Shown: in pieces, positions 1-8,264 of the stretch | Layout: every line of letters starts with the position of its first letter | Numbering within the stretch: the stretch's first letter is position 1 | Source: Mycobacteriaceae bacterium | GTDB taxonomy: Bacteria > Actinomycetota > Actinomycetes > Mycobacteriales > Mycobacteriaceae | Direction of reading: 5' to 3' | DNA: 8,892 nt | NCBI GenBank assembly: GCA_019242135.1 | Contig: JAFAWC010000080.1 | Span: 1-8,892, forward strand | Made by a program: the position numbers and the translations under genes | Notes under the pieces: generated by a model | Database searches by the model: none | What the model was told of the DNA's origin: nothing | What the model saw: the letters and a program-made list of their open reading frames with translations, nothing else

Positions 1-1296
<1,296 letters not shown>

Positions 1297-1300
<4 letters not shown>

Positions 1301-2580
1301 CGGATTTGACGGAAACGCACGCGCCGGTCGACGCCCCCGCGCAGAGCCGGGCCAACTGGGTCGCGTCCCGTGTCAACAAGACCTCGGACTCGCTTGACCG
1401 TGCCTTCGAGGAGGGCCTGACCGGACATGTCATCACCGCGCGGGACGGCAAGCGGGTGCAGCTGGAGGACGGCAGCGAGGCCGTGGAGTTCGTCTCGTGC
1501 TCCTACCTGGGCCTGGAGACACACCCCGACCTGATCGCGGCGGCGACAGAGGCGCTGCGCGTCTTCGGTCTCCACTTCTCCACGTCCCGCAATCGGGGGC
1601 GCCCACCCTACCTCGCCGAGTTGGAAGATGTTCTGTCTCACATGTACGGCGGTGCGCAGGTGGCTGCCTTCACCTCGGTCAGCAACGTCCACCTGGGGCT
1701 GCTGCCGCTGCTCGGCGCCGGCGCCCTGCCCAGCTATCCCGTGGCCGATGCCGGTGTCGCATTCCTGGTCGAAAAGACGGCGCACGCCTCCATCCAGGTG
1801 ATCCGCGGGGTGCTCGAGCAGATCGGGCCGACGAAACGCTTCGACATGACCGATCCCGCAGCGCTGCCCGCAGCGGTCCGCGAGGTCGCGACCACCGGTC
1901 GGACGCCGGTCGTGCTCGTCGACGGCGTCGGCTCGATGGGCGGCCTGATCGACGTGGCCTCGATGCTGGCCACCCTCGAGCGGTTCGGCGGTCACCTGTA
2001 CGTCGACGACGCCCACGGGGTCTCGATCGACGGCCCGCTCGGCGCCGGATATGCGTTCGAAGCGCTCGGCGGGACGCTTCCGCCACATGTCGTCCTCGCC
2101 GGCTCGCTGTCGAAGGCCTTCGGCGGCGCGGGCGGTTTCGCGGTCGTACCGACTCACGACGACATGCGGGTCCTGCGAAAGTTCGCCAACCCCCTGGTCT
2201 TCGGGCACTCGATCATGCTTCCCATGCTGGCGGCCAACGTCGCCGCCGGCCGGTTGCACGTCAACGGCTACGTGGCGGAGCTGCAACGGCAGCTCTGGCG
2301 CAACGCCGCCGAGTTCGACCGGCTGACGGCGGGATCGCTGGTCAACGCCGGGCTGCGCTCGCCGGTCCGGGGCGCGCTGTTTGCGACCGAGGAAGAGGGG
2401 TTCGCCGCCGCCCGACGGTTGCGGGATGCCGGTGTGCTGATCCTGCCCGCCTTCTACCCGACGGTCGCCAAGGGGACCGGCCTGATCCGCTTCGCCGTGT
2501 CCGCCCTGCACCAGCAGCACGACCTCGAGACCGCCGCCCGTGCACTCGGGCTTACCGCCCCGCTCGCCTCAACCCACTAA
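1297..2580 (+). CDS. PLP-dependent alpha-oxoamine synthase family protein (BioF/KBL-like)
   Basis: 427 residues from ATG 1297; the frame is open further upstream, but Shine-Dalgarno and overlap fix this start. It is a fold-type I PLP enzyme of the alpha-oxoamine synthase group, which decarboxylatively condenses an amino acid with an acyl-CoA to an alpha-aminoketone. Visible landmarks: SYLGLETHP (69-77); HAS with His163, which stacks on PLP; VDDAHG (236-241), where Asp237 binds the pyridine nitrogen and His240 the ring hydroxyl; SLSKAFGGAGG (270-280) with Schiff-base Lys273; and GTGLIRFAVSALH (393-405) with Arg398 in the position of the substrate-carboxylate Arg. The usual GSGGSR-GN-H loop is replaced by FSTSRNRGRPPYLAELE (94-110), and there is an N-terminal extension of about 30 residues. 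Both argue against routine biotin or threonine metabolism. No bio or tdh genes are near. The neighbours suggest PAPA or a similar amino acid as substrate (inference). The acyl donor is unknown. Confidence 0.85.
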
Positions 2581-2595
2581 CCGCACTCACCGATC

Positions 2596-2601
2596 AAGGA
2601 G
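2596..2601 (+). promoter_or_regulatory. Shine-Dalgarno AAGGAG for the AMP-forming ligase gene
   Basis: AAGGAG lies 8 bp before ATG 2610, in the only non-overlapping junction of the first gene run (a 29-bp gap). It supports ATG 2610 as the start. Confidence 0.75.
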
Positions 2602-2609
2602 TCTGAACA

Positions 2610-4310
2610 ATGTCCTTTGCCAACCGAGCAATCCTGTCCCCCGAACAACGCTCTCGACTGGCGGCGCTGCCCGACCTCGGCAGCGGCAACCTGCTGGCGG
2701 CGGCGATGACCGTGCACCCCGACCCGAACATCCCGTTCATCCGCACGGGCCGGCCGGTGATCAACACCGCGGGAGAAGAGCAGACGCAGTTCACGCTCGC
2801 CCAACTCGATGCGCTCGTCCAGAGCTGGTCGGTGTGGTACCACGACCAGGGTGTTGGCCCCCGTGATCGGGTGGCGCTGTACATCGCCGACTCTTTCGCC
2901 TACTCGGTCCACCTCTACGCCCTCGCCCAGTTGGGCGCCATCCCGGTGCTCATAAACGGCAAGGCGTCACCGGCGCTGGCGCTCGGTCTGTGCGAGCGCA
3001 CGACACCGGTGGGGATCTACACCGACCGGCCCCGTCTCGCCGCCATCACCCACGGGATCGGATCGCTGGACGGCCTGCGTTGGGTCCAGCTCGCCGAGGA
3101 TCGCCCCGCCCCGCCCCCGGCCGCGCTGCCCGACGCCTGGCGCTTCCGGCACGCACCGGAGGACCCGGTGTCGATCATGCATTCGTCGGGGACGACGGGA
3201 ATTCCGAAGGCGGTGACGCAGACCCACGCGTCCAGCGTCGCCGGACCGCGCTTCCGCCTGGACAACTACACCGAGCCCGCCCACGAGCTGATGATGACCG
3301 CCCAACCGCAGTCGCATCTGGGCTGCATCGCGTACACGGCCTACGCCATCCTCGCCGGCTCACCGCTCGTCGCGCTGTACGACCCGAGCGGTGAGGAACT
3401 GGCCGCCGCGGTGCGCCAGCACAGGCCGAAGGGGGTCATGGCATTCGCCCACGCGTACGCCGAGTTGGCCGCGCTCGACACGGCGCCCGGCGCCGTCGAT
3501 TCGGTCGACTACTGGGTCACCATGGGAGACGCCATCCACGAGGCCCACATCCGGGCGATCCTGGCCAAGCGCAGCCCGGACGCGTCGTCCCCCATCTTCT
3601 ACGACCGATTCGGCACGACCGAGCTCGGCTGGGGTCTGGTCGTCCAGCCCCGGACGCTCTCGTCGGAACGCTCGGACCGGCGGGTCGGCAAGCCCGATCC
3701 GGTCGCCGAGGTCGCGGTGCTGCGGGCCGACGGCAGCAAGGCGCCAGTGGGCGAGGTGGGTTTCTTCGGGGCCAGAGGCCCATCGATCACCGCCGGGTAC
3801 TGGAACGACGCCGACACCACCTACCGCTCGAAGCTCGGAGGCTACTGGCTGACCGGCGACCTGGTGTACCAGGACACGGACGGCAACTACTTCGTGGTGG
3901 ACCGGACCAAGGACGCCATCGAGACCGCTGAGGGCACCGGCTATTCGGTGCTCATGGAGGAGGTGCTGCTCAGCGAGATCAGCGCCATCAGCGACTGCGC
4001 CGTCGTCGCGGGCCGTCATGGCGACCAGATCGTTCCGGTCGCCGTCGTCATACCCGCCGATCCGGCGGCCGGGGCGTCGGCGCTGCTGGCCGAGGCCAAC
4101 AAGGCGCTCGAGAACGCCGGCCATCCCCGCATCGCCGTGCTGGACGTCGCCCGGACCCCCGAGGACTTCCCCGTCGGCGTGACGGGCAAGGTGCTCAAGC
4201 GCGAACTGCGGTCCAGGTACAGCGATCTGGCGGACGGCCCGCGCCCCGACAATCGCGCTGTCGCCGCGTTCATCACTGACACGCCGGCCACCGCGGCGCT
4301 CGTTCGATGA
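2610..4310 (+). CDS. AMP-forming acyl/aryl-acid ligase (ANL superfamily)
   Basis: 566 residues, a normal length for a stand-alone adenylating enzyme. Core motifs occur in order: the P-loop MHSSGTTGIPKAV at 190-202, the A5-type YDRFGTTELG at 331-340, WLTGDL at 413-418 with ribose-binding Asp417, the hinge region DRTKDAIE at 431-438, and PVGVTGKVLKREL at 521-533 with Lys527 as the adenylation lysine. Such enzymes activate a carboxylate as acyl-AMP and pass it to CoA, a carrier protein or an amine. The hinge is atypical: the usual GR.KD.I...G....P.EVE becomes DRTKDAIETAEG followed by YSVLMEEV, so the C-terminal domain may close differently. No carrier-protein domain is fused or encoded nearby, so CoA is the likeliest acceptor (inference). 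It could supply the acyl donor for the oxoamine synthase just upstream. Its stop overlaps the MFS start by 4 bp. The substrate cannot be read from the sequence. Confidence 0.85.
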   Translation: MSFANRAILSPEQRSRLAALPDLGSGNLLAAAMTVHPDPNIPFIRTGRPVINTAGEEQTQFTLAQLDALVQSWSVWYHDQGVGPRDRVALYIADSFAYSVHLYALAQLGAIPVLINGKASPALALGLCERTTPVGIYTDRPRLAAITHGIGSLDGLRWVQLAEDRPAPPPAALPDAWRFRHAPEDPVSIMHSSGTTGIPKAVTQTHASSVAGPRFRLDNYTEPAHELMMTAQPQSHLGCIAYTAYAILAGSPLVALYDPSGEELAAAVRQHRPKGVMAFAHAYAELAALDTAPGAVDSVDYWVTMGDAIHEAHIRAILAKRSPDASSPIFYDRFGTTELGWGLVVQPRTLSSERSDRRVGKPDPVAEVAVLRADGSKAPVGEVGFFGARGPSITAGYWNDADTTYRSKLGGYWLTGDLVYQDTDGNYFVVDRTKDAIETAEGTGYSVLMEEVLLSEISAISDCAVVAGRHGDQIVPVAVVIPADPAAGASALLAEANKALENAGHPRIAVLDVARTPEDFPVGVTGKVLKRELRSRYSDLADGPRPDNRAVAAFITDTPATAALVR

Positions 4311-5602
4311 TCGGGAATTGGCTCTCGACGCTGGTGCCCGAGCGCGGCGCACGCCGACGCCTCGGCCTGGCCACCGGGATCTACAACGTCGGCACCGGCA
4401 TGTTCCTGACCTCGTCGGTCCTGTTCTTCACCAGGGGTCTGGGACTGTCGGTCACCGAGGTCGGCCTGTGGCTGGCCGTCGCAGGGCTGATCGGCCTGCT
4501 CGCCGGTGTTCCGACGGGACATCTGGCCGACCGCCGCGGGCCCAGGGGGATCGCGGTCCTGAGCCTCGCGGTTCTGGCGCTGACGATGGTGGCCTACGTC
4601 TTCGTGACCAGCATCTGGATGTTCGTGGTGGTTACCACGGTGGAGATGCTGGCGACCTCCGCATCGAGAGCCTCGCGCGGTGGCCTCATACGCCGCGTCG
4701 GAGGCGAGGGTGCGGCCGCCTACCGCTCCCAGCTCAGGGCCATCGAGAACGCCGGAGTCGGCGTCGGTGCCGTCGTCAGCGGGTTCGCGCTGCAGCTGGA
4801 CACCCTGGCCGCCTATCAGACGCTGTTCCTCTTGAACGCGGTGACTTTCGTGATCGGCGCATGGGTATGCGCGAGGCTCCCCCACTTCCCGCCGATGCCG
4901 GCTCCGCCCGGTTCCCGGCGCTGGGTGGCCCTGCGGGATAGACCGTTCATCGCCTACACGGTCCTCAACGGGGTGATGAGTCTGCAGTACGCGGTCATCA
5001 CCTTCGCCCTCCCGCTCTGGATCGCTACGGAAACGAGCGCCCCTCGGTGGATGGTCGCCGCGGTGTTGCTCGTCAACACGTTCGGTGTCGTGGCGCTCCA
5101 GGTGTGGGTGGGCCGGAAGGTCACGACCATCCGCCAGGGCGCCGCCGCCATGCGGGTCGCCGGGTTCGTGTTCCTGGTCAGTTGCGCGGGCGTTGCGTTG
5201 GCGGCCGGCCTGCCCGCGTGGGCCGCGGCCGCTGTCCTGGTGGCGGCGGTGGCCGTGCACTCGGTGGGCGAGATGTGCCACGCGGCGGCCACCTTCGCGC
5301 TCAGTTTCGAGCTGGCGCCGGCGCACGCGCAAAGCGAATACGTGGGGCTGCAGGACATGGGCCTCGGCACCGCGTTCGCGGTGGCGCCCGCGGTGCTCGG
5401 TGCGCTGTGCCTGGGGCTCGGGCAGATCGGCTGGGTGCTGCTTGGCGGGCTGCTCACGGCGGCGGGGGTGGCAACCGTGCCCGTGGCCCGGTGGGCGATT
5501 CGCCGCCGACCCTTCCCTCTCGAATCGCACAGGGACCCGGTCCCGGACGCCGAGATGTCCACCCCTCTCGTCGCGGCTACATCAAAAAGGGACGCAGCAT
5601 GA
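4307..5602 (+). CDS. major facilitator superfamily transporter, probable product exporter
   Basis: 431 residues, a typical MFS length. Hydrophobic stretches are compatible with about 12 transmembrane helices, roughly at 20-42, 50-69, 81-101, 104-118, 145-163, 170-190, 212-238, 247-267, 282-300, 305-325, 350-370 and 376-396. The loop between helices 2 and 3 carries the MFS signature GHLADRRGPRG (71-81), and there is a polar central loop near 192-211. The start ATG 4307 overlaps the ligase stop (ATGA) with no clear Shine-Dalgarno of its own, so translation probably depends on coupling. The hydrophilic C-terminal tail (about 397-431) is cytoplasmic by prediction. Placed between two ligase genes of a biosynthetic run, it most likely exports the product and may give self-protection. 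Import of a precursor is possible. Substrate unknown. Confidence 0.85.
   Translation: MIGNWLSTLVPERGARRRLGLATGIYNVGTGMFLTSSVLFFTRGLGLSVTEVGLWLAVAGLIGLLAGVPTGHLADRRGPRGIAVLSLAVLALTMVAYVFVTSIWMFVVVTTVEMLATSASRASRGGLIRRVGGEGAAAYRSQLRAIENAGVGVGAVVSGFALQLDTLAAYQTLFLLNAVTFVIGAWVCARLPHFPPMPAPPGSRRWVALRDRPFIAYTVLNGVMSLQYAVITFALPLWIATETSAPRWMVAAVLLVNTFGVVALQVWVGRKVTTIRQGAAAMRVAGFVFLVSCAGVALAAGLPAWAAAAVLVAAVAVHSVGEMCHAAATFALSFELAPAHAQSEYVGLQDMGLGTAFAVAPAVLGALCLGLGQIGWVLLGGLLTAAGVATVPVARWAIRRRPFPLESHRDPVPDAEMSTPLVAATSKRDAA
5587..5592 (+). promoter_or_regulatory. Shine-Dalgarno AAGGGA for the ATP-grasp gene
   Basis: AAGGGA lies 6 bp before ATG 5599, within the end of the MFS gene. With the ATGA overlap it fixes this start over the much longer open frame that begins at 5047. 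Confidence 0.6.
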
Positions 5603-6951
5603 GCGAGCGTCAGCGAGCGGGGGCCGAGCGGCGCCTCCACAGCACGGCCAATCCCCGCGCTTTCATCCTGACCGGCGCTCTGGCCGTGGTGTGCCGGGAT
5701 CCCATCTACGTCGACGACCTGAGGAAACGGGGCCTGAAGGTCCTGGTGATAACCGCGGCGGACTGGCGCGGGTACGCGCAGGCGCATCGTGCCGATCCTG
5801 CCCACCCCGCCTCTGAGATCGAGGAAGTCGCCTTCGTCGACGGATCGGTCGAGAGCGAGGGCTCCTTCCTTCCCGGGGTCATCGAGCACGCTGGACGCTG
5901 GCGGGAGAAGTACGAGGTGGTCGGCATTTATGCGGTGGGGGAGACGCTGGTCGAGCCGACCGGCGTGGTCGCCGACTACTTCGACCTCCCGTTCCCGGGG
6001 CTGCGGGCGGCGCGCGCGTGTCGGAGCAAGTACCTCCAGCGCTGGTATCTGCCCGATCTCAGTCCGGAATCCGTGCTGATCCCACCCGGGGCGCGCGGGT
6101 CCGTGGACCACGGGTCCGTCCGGTTCCCCGCGGTGGTCAAACCGGCCACGAGGCACTCCAGTCAGGGTGTCCGCACGGTGCACGACCGCGCGGAGTTAGC
6201 CGCGCAGCTGCACGGCTATCCGGCGCAGGAGACCATCCTGGTGGAGCAGAAGATCACCGGTCAGGAGTACTCGGTCGAGAGCCTCATCCAGGACGGCAAG
6301 TCCCTGTACAGCTCGGTCACCCGCAAGGAGACGACGGACGTCGACTCCCAGTATTTCGTCGAGATGGCCCACACCGTGCCCGCGGCCCGGGGCGACGAGT
6401 GGGACGCGGTGCAGCGGGCCAACGTCGCGATGCTAGACCGGCTGGGCGTCGAGAACGGCATCACGCACGCCGAGTGGCGACTCGATGAGCGGGGCGAGGC
6501 CCACCTCATGGAGGTCGCCGCCCGGACTCCCGGAGACGGGATCATGATGCTGTACCGACTCGCCACCGGTCGGCCGATGGAGCCCGAGATCCTGCGGATC
6601 GCGCTCGGAGAGCCCGCCGACTATCCCGCGGCCCGGCGCTACGCACGCCAGGTGTACATCGGGCACCGGCCCGGAATCCTCGGCGATGTTGAAGTCGACT
6701 GGCCCGGGGTCGAGGCCCGGTGGGTCAACGACGGCAATCCCTTCCCCGACATCCCTGCCCTCCCCGCCGATCATCCGCCGGCGCTGCGCGCCGTCCTCGT
6801 CTACGAGGCCCGCGGCACGGAGCTGGGTCCCATCCGCAGCTCCGACGACCGGGTCGTGTCTTTCTTCATCGACGCGCCCACGATCGCCGAGCTGGACGAG
6901 ATCGAGGAACGCGTGCGCCGGGCCGTGACGATCCACACCGCCCCATCCTGA
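5599..6951 (+). CDS. ATP-grasp carboxylate-amine ligase
   Basis: 450 residues from ATG 5599. After about 20 polar, Arg-rich residues an N-terminal Rossmann-like domain starts at AFILTGA (21-27). The ATP-grasp core follows: RFPAVVKPATRHSSQGV (175-191) with nucleotide-binding Lys181, ILVEQKITGQEYSVESL (213-229), THAEWR (289-294), and LMEVAARTPGDG (303-314) with probable metal ligands Glu292 and Glu305. The C-terminal third (about 345-450) is a lid domain as in biotin-carboxylase-like amino-acid ligases. Family members make an acyl-phosphate from a carboxylate and couple it to an amine, as in the dipeptide ligases for bacilysin or carnosine. There is no biotin carboxyl carrier or carboxyltransferase nearby, so carboxylase function is unlikely. 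It is the last gene of the overlapping run and would form an amide bond in the product (inference). Leu200 uses a TTA codon. Substrates unknown. Confidence 0.8.
   Translation: MSERQRAGAERRLHSTANPRAFILTGALAVVCRDPIYVDDLRKRGLKVLVITAADWRGYAQAHRADPAHPASEIEEVAFVDGSVESEGSFLPGVIEHAGRWREKYEVVGIYAVGETLVEPTGVVADYFDLPFPGLRAARACRSKYLQRWYLPDLSPESVLIPPGARGSVDHGSVRFPAVVKPATRHSSQGVRTVHDRAELAAQLHGYPAQETILVEQKITGQEYSVESLIQDGKSLYSSVTRKETTDVDSQYFVEMAHTVPAARGDEWDAVQRANVAMLDRLGVENGITHAEWRLDERGEAHLMEVAARTPGDGIMMLYRLATGRPMEPEILRIALGEPADYPAARRYARQVYIGHRPGILGDVEVDWPGVEARWVNDGNPFPDIPALPADHPPALRAVLVYEARGTELGPIRSSDDRVVSFFIDAPTIAELDEIEERVRRAVTIHTAPS
5602..5621 (+). repeat. GAGCGAGCG-TCA-style short motif at the start of the ATP-grasp gene
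   Basis: The bases right after the ATG read as GAGCGAGCG followed by CAGCGAGCGG, a near-tandem duplication of an AGCGAGCG unit that encodes the Arg/Glu-rich N-terminus. A partial look-alike, ATGAGCGAACGCGA, occurs just past the gene's end at 6965. Similar GCGAGCG-rich words are common in mycobacterial-type genomes, from memory. It could be a dispersed repeat that supplied the start of this gene, or chance in GC-rich DNA. Confidence 0.3.
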
Positions 6952-7226
6952 GACCGAACTGGCGATGAGCGAACGCGAAGGCCGTCATCCGACGACGTAG
7001 CCCGGCCTGCCGACTCCACGGCCATCCCGAGAAGCACAGCACGCCCACCGCTCTGCCGCGCTCCCGCTCGCCCTCGGCAACAGTGCGGTCGCTTCCTACA
7101 GACCCTCATCCGCTTCGCCGATCTCCGGTGCTTACCCCGCGGACAGGAAAACCTCTCCTATCGACAGGTGGAATCTGGTATCGACGGCGATTACGCCAGC
7201 ACGGCTTTATCACGACCATTTGAGTC
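6952..7226. other. non-coding spacer between the two gene units
   Basis: About 275 bp with no convincing gene. It should hold the end of the first unit and the promoter of the DAHP synthase gene. The left half has weak inverted repeats (AGGCCG at 6979-6984 with CGGCCT at 7003-7008, and a 4-bp stem at 6983-6994), too poor to call as a terminator. The last 90 bases are clearly lower in GC, as expected for a promoter, and contain two TATCGAC copies. No convincing -35/-10 pair, tRNA, or riboswitch core is seen. Confidence 0.6.
7159..7185 (+). repeat. TATCGAC direct repeat upstream of DAHP synthase, possible operator
   Basis: TATCGAC occurs at 7159-7165 and again at 7179-7185, start to start exactly 20 bp, which is close to two helical turns. 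The repeats lie 42-68 bp before ATG 7227, where a regulator of this gene would act. A 7-bp repeat is short and may be chance. Confidence 0.3.
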
Positions 7227-8252
7227 ATGACAGAAACGCTGCTCGTGTTCGACGAGGCCGTTACCCGCGCCGGCGTCGAGGGGTGGATACAGCACCTGCA
7301 ATCCGCCGGCGCACCAACCGAGATGTACCGGCTGGGCGGCACTTTCGTCCTTTCGGTATCCGATGTGGACCTCATTCACCAGGCGGGCCGGGAGCTTCCT
7401 GCGCCGACCCACCAAGTGCCGAGGAACAGTGATGTCTGGTTGGGGCGCAAGGAACTGCGCCCCGTCGGGACCGAGGTCGCGTTCGGACCCACGACGATCG
7501 GCGACGGTTCGGTCGCGGTGATCGCCGGGCCGTGCGCGGTTGAATCGCCGGAACAAACGATGGCCACCGCGGCCGTCGTGTCCGAACACGGTGCCGTCGG
7601 CCTGCGGGGCGGCGTTTTCAAACCGCGGACTTCGCCACATTCTTTCCAAGGCCTCCAGTGGGACGGCCTTGACCTGCTGGCCGAGGCCAGAGAGACGACC
7701 GGCCTGCCCGTTGTGACCGAGGTGGTTGACCCGGAGCACGTCAAGCGGCTGGCCGCGGTGGTCGACGGGTTGCAGATCGGGGCCCGCAACATGCAGAACT
7801 TCGCACTGCTGACCGCGGCGGGCCAAAGCGGCCTTCCGGTCGTGCTCAAGCGCGGCTTCGGCTGCACCGTGGAGGAAACCCTCGCCGCTGCCGAGTACCT
7901 GCTGCTAGAGGGCAATGACCAGGTGGTGCTGTGCGAGCGGGGTATCCGCACCTTCGAGCCGTCCGCCCGCTTCACCCTGGACCTCACCGCGGTGGCGCTG
8001 TGGAAGCAGCGCACCCACCTGCCGGTCATGGTGGACCCCAGTCATTCCGGTGGGCGGCCGGAACTGGTGGAACCACTGTCGCTGGCCGCGGTCGCGGCCG
8101 GCGCGGACGCGCTGCTCATCGATGTCCACGTCCAGCCGGAACTGGCGATGTGCGATGGCAACCAGGCGCTCCGCCCCCAACAGTTCGCCGACTTGATGGG
8201 CCGGCTCGCTTCGCTGGCGGCCGGACTCGGCCGCCACATGAGCGGCGCGTGA
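7227..8252 (+). CDS. aroF: 3-deoxy-7-phosphoheptulonate (DAHP) synthase, type I beta (AroF family)
   Basis: 341 residues, the usual length for the Thermotoga/Bacillus-like DAHP synthases that carry an N-terminal ferredoxin-like regulatory domain (here about 1-65). This enzyme condenses phosphoenolpyruvate with erythrose 4-phosphate, the first step of the shikimate pathway. Motifs: AGPCAVES (100-107) with metal ligand Cys103, RGGVFKPRTSPHSFQG (127-142), IGARNMQNF (184-192), VLKRG (206-210), CERGIRTFE (236-244), and VDPSHSGG (269-276) with His273. The third and fourth ligands would be Asp299 (Glu in most relatives, in the motif E-V-H-P) and Asp310. An in-frame TGA directly before the start codon region (7221-7223) makes ATG 7227 the first start. 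There is no strong Shine-Dalgarno, so a leaderless or weak start is possible. As a neighbour of ADC synthase it probably feeds chorismate supply for the cluster (inference). Confidence 0.92.
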   Translation: MTETLLVFDEAVTRAGVEGWIQHLQSAGAPTEMYRLGGTFVLSVSDVDLIHQAGRELPAPTHQVPRNSDVWLGRKELRPVGTEVAFGPTTIGDGSVAVIAGPCAVESPEQTMATAAVVSEHGAVGLRGGVFKPRTSPHSFQGLQWDGLDLLAEARETTGLPVVTEVVDPEHVKRLAAVVDGLQIGARNMQNFALLTAAGQSGLPVVLKRGFGCTVEETLAAAEYLLLEGNDQVVLCERGIRTFEPSARFTLDLTAVALWKQRTHLPVMVDPSHSGGRPELVEPLSLAAVAAGADALLIDVHVQPELAMCDGNQALRPQQFADLMGRLASLAAGLGRHMSGA

Positions 8253-8264
8253 TCGGGGCCTTCG

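Noticed and set aside
4016..5530. Long open frame on the reverse strand across the MFS gene (504 codons)
   Set aside because: The translation is low-complexity, rich in Arg, His, Gly and Gln with no recognisable motifs, as expected for antisense of GC-rich coding DNA. The + strand MFS protein is clearly real.
5047..5598. N-terminal extension of the ATP-grasp protein up to base 5047
   Set aside because: It is out-of-frame translation of the MFS gene. ATG 5599 has AAGGGA and an ATGA overlap.
6965..7000. Tiny open frame of 11 codons after the ATP-grasp gene, considered as a leader peptide
   Set aside because: It has no Shine-Dalgarno, no run of aromatic codons and no paired attenuator hairpins, and it lies over 200 bp from the DAHP synthase start.
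6979..7008. Weak hairpin (6-bp stem, 18-base loop) as a terminator of the first unit
   Set aside because: The stem is short, the loop is long and no T-run follows. Below what can be called.
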